Source of the DNA: Clavulina sp. PMI_390
Lineage: Eukaryota; Basidiomycota; Agaricomycetes; Cantharellales; Hydnaceae
Direction: 5' to 3'
Assembly (NCBI GenBank): GCA_015039315.1
Contig: WIDE01000055.1
Location: 153,581 to 217,580, forward strand
Length of the DNA: 64,000 nt
Position 1 is the stretch's first letter; every line of letters starts with the position of its first letter. The translations under genes were made by a program, and so were the position numbers. The notes below the pieces were generated by a model that had not been told where the DNA came from, did not search any database, and saw nothing but the letters and a program-made list of their open reading frames with translations. Shown here one piece after another: positions 62,450 through 64,000 of this stretch.

Positions 62450-63826
62450 GGCGTATGTGGTGAAGTAGGGGAAGTTACTGGGGAATTCAGCACACTTCTT
62501 AGTATTAGCAGCTGGAAGATGGGCGCATTGTGGCTACAAGCAAAAACCCATGACTTACAGGAGGGGTTTATAGGTGTACAAGATGGAGGAGAGAGGTGTT
62601 CAGGGGGGATCGAGGAGATGAGGGGGCTTCGTCCATGGCGTCTTCTTTTATCGATCCGTTTTGAGGTGCTGAGATAGACCGGAGAAACCCAAGAGTCAGT
62701 CAAAAAGCTGGTTATATCGGAGATAATTGGCTCGATCTCATCGGTCCTTTGTGACCCAGATTGCACACCATACCCTGTTTATCCGTGGTCAGATGTATCG
62801 GTACCCCAAATTACAGCGGCAGCCGCACTTGGTCCCCTATCAGTTTCAACAACCCCGTCGTTCCTACGCGCTTTTATGGGCTATGGTTTCCGTATATGTG
62901 CACGGGCGCCAACATCGGAGGGCGGCTTCGAGTATAATCCCCTATTGAGTTGTCGCGCGAGTCTCCTCCGTGTGAGTATGGTATATGAGCATAGTGTAAT
63001 TTTCCTCGCTTCAGCAGAGCCGGTGGTTGGTACTTTCTGTGTCAGGAGAATCGACAGGATAGGAAATCAAAGCTAGATAACCGCGTGCTTTTTCAGGTAT
63101 TTGCAATAGTTAGATATATCGCCAATCCGACGGTCGTTCAGACATGGTTGGGTCGAAGTTACGGAATAGTGCGCTTCGCCATCGGACTATCACACCCACT
63201 TAGGCACGTCGGCGGGTCAAGAAAGCGGCGCTCAGGAGACACCGTGATAGTGCTGGATCTGAGCACGTTTGACACAGGAGACGTCGGGCGCAATTGCACG
63301 GACTGGCGGGCCCAAAGCGCTAGGGCGGGGGAGTAACTCGGCGTCGGTGGCTGAGCGGGCATTCCAACAAAACCTCCTTGTCCTTGAACTCTGTTCAAAA
63401 GCGCAAACCCCTCGCGCAGTCCGGAAATTTGGTGTAGCTTGTTCGTTGATTGAAGTAGGTGATAGGAGGTAAAATAGTGACAGGTCTACAGACGATAGTA
63501 ATATATAAAATGCCGAACATGCGAACCGAAAACAAAAATGCAAGCAAAGCTGTGGAAAATGGGAATGCGATGGGATGGAGAATGCACCAAACAACGAAGA
63601 TTGCAATCCAATGAGCCAGCCGAGCATCTAGGATGAACATCAAAGGAAGAAAGGGAAGAATGCTTAAATATAATGGAGAGAGAGAGAGCCCTAAAAAGGA
63701 AATGACGAAGAAAAAATCGCATACTACACCGTTAATCGTTGCACAAGCGTCAGTCATGCAGGCATGAATCATTCTTCTTTCCAGACTATAGACCCCCTAA
63801 ACAGAAGGTCAAAAGCAATAGCCAGG
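62450..63826. other. Intergenic to the terminal partial gene
   Basis: Promoter of the NTF2-like gene and 3' flank of the gene that runs off the end. Open frames on the minus strand at 63395-63772 are hydrophobic, T-rich and typical of 3' UTR sequence; not called. Confidence 0.4.
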
Positions 63827-64000
63827 CTATAGCTTGTCCGTCGAGCTCTCCCAACCACCATCTCTCCCTCCCTGCCCACGATACATCCTATCAAACTCCG
63901 CAAACGCCCCACCCGCAACCTCAGCAAACCGCTCCTCAATCACATGCTGCTTCCACTCTTTCTGCTCCTCCCACGTCCTATTCCCTGGTGCGAGCGCCTC
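63827..64000 (-). CDS. C-terminal end of a gene running off the window
   Basis: The last 58 codons on the minus strand are open and end in DKL-stop at 63827-63829. They read EQKEWKQHVIEERFAEVAGG then AFAEFDRMYRGQGGRDGGWE, a charged helix followed by a Gly-rich tail. The frame is fully open to the window edge. The family cannot be named from this piece. Confidence 0.6.
   Translation of the reverse strand, partial: EALAPGNRTWEEQKEWKQHVIEERFAEVAGGAFAEFDRMYRGQGGRDGGWESSTDKL

Overview
The window is a 64 kb piece of a filamentous basidiomycete nuclear genome, most likely an Agaricomycete (a Rhizoctonia-like fungus is a guess). The grounds are short introns of about 45-120 bp with GT..AG ends in nearly every gene, many fungal F-box genes, five Zn2Cys6 transcription factors of the fungal type, and a FunK1 fungal-specific kinase. 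I see no rRNA, tRNA, CRISPR array or intact transposon. An 885-bp run of N (35907-36791) marks an assembly gap.

Layout. 1-5.7 kb: a polytopic membrane protein gene, then two related F-box genes on the minus strand. A frameshifted 3' remnant of the membrane-protein gene sits between them, so the unit [membrane gene 3' end + F-box gene] was duplicated in tandem. 6-11.6 kb: a divergent pair, a branched-chain aminotransferase (minus) and a large coiled-coil protein with an HPDK-containing C-terminal domain (plus). 12.4-14.6 kb: Zn2Cys6 regulator copy A. 15.7-16.9 kb: a small F-box-like gene with a TATA box. 17.3-23.6 kb: three minus-strand F-box genes, two being paralogues with a beta-propeller-like body and one FBXO31-like.

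24.7-35.6 kb: a head-to-tail array of four Zn2Cys6 regulators (B-E), paralogous to copy A. They share a seven-exon structure whose individual exon lengths are largely identical. Two degenerate fragments of the same family lie between D and E, and the assembly gap follows E. No biosynthetic, transporter or enzyme gene lies inside the array, so it looks like a birth-and-death cluster of regulators rather than a metabolic cluster.

37-50.6 kb: conserved housekeeping genes. These are the spliceosomal DEAH helicase Prp16 (19 exons, 1299 aa), a 1808-aa Sel1-repeat protein with a very long disordered N-terminus (Dsf2-like), and an acidic, disordered probable nuclear protein. 51-55 kb: two more members of the F-box/propeller family; the first carries an in-frame TAG at codon 89. 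57-60 kb: a FunK1 kinase with a TATA box. 62-64 kb: an NTF2/SnoaL-like protein and the C-terminal end of a gene that runs off the window.

Exon models were built by hand from splice consensus, reading-frame continuity and comparison between paralogues inside the window. For most genes the summed exon lengths come to a whole number of codons.
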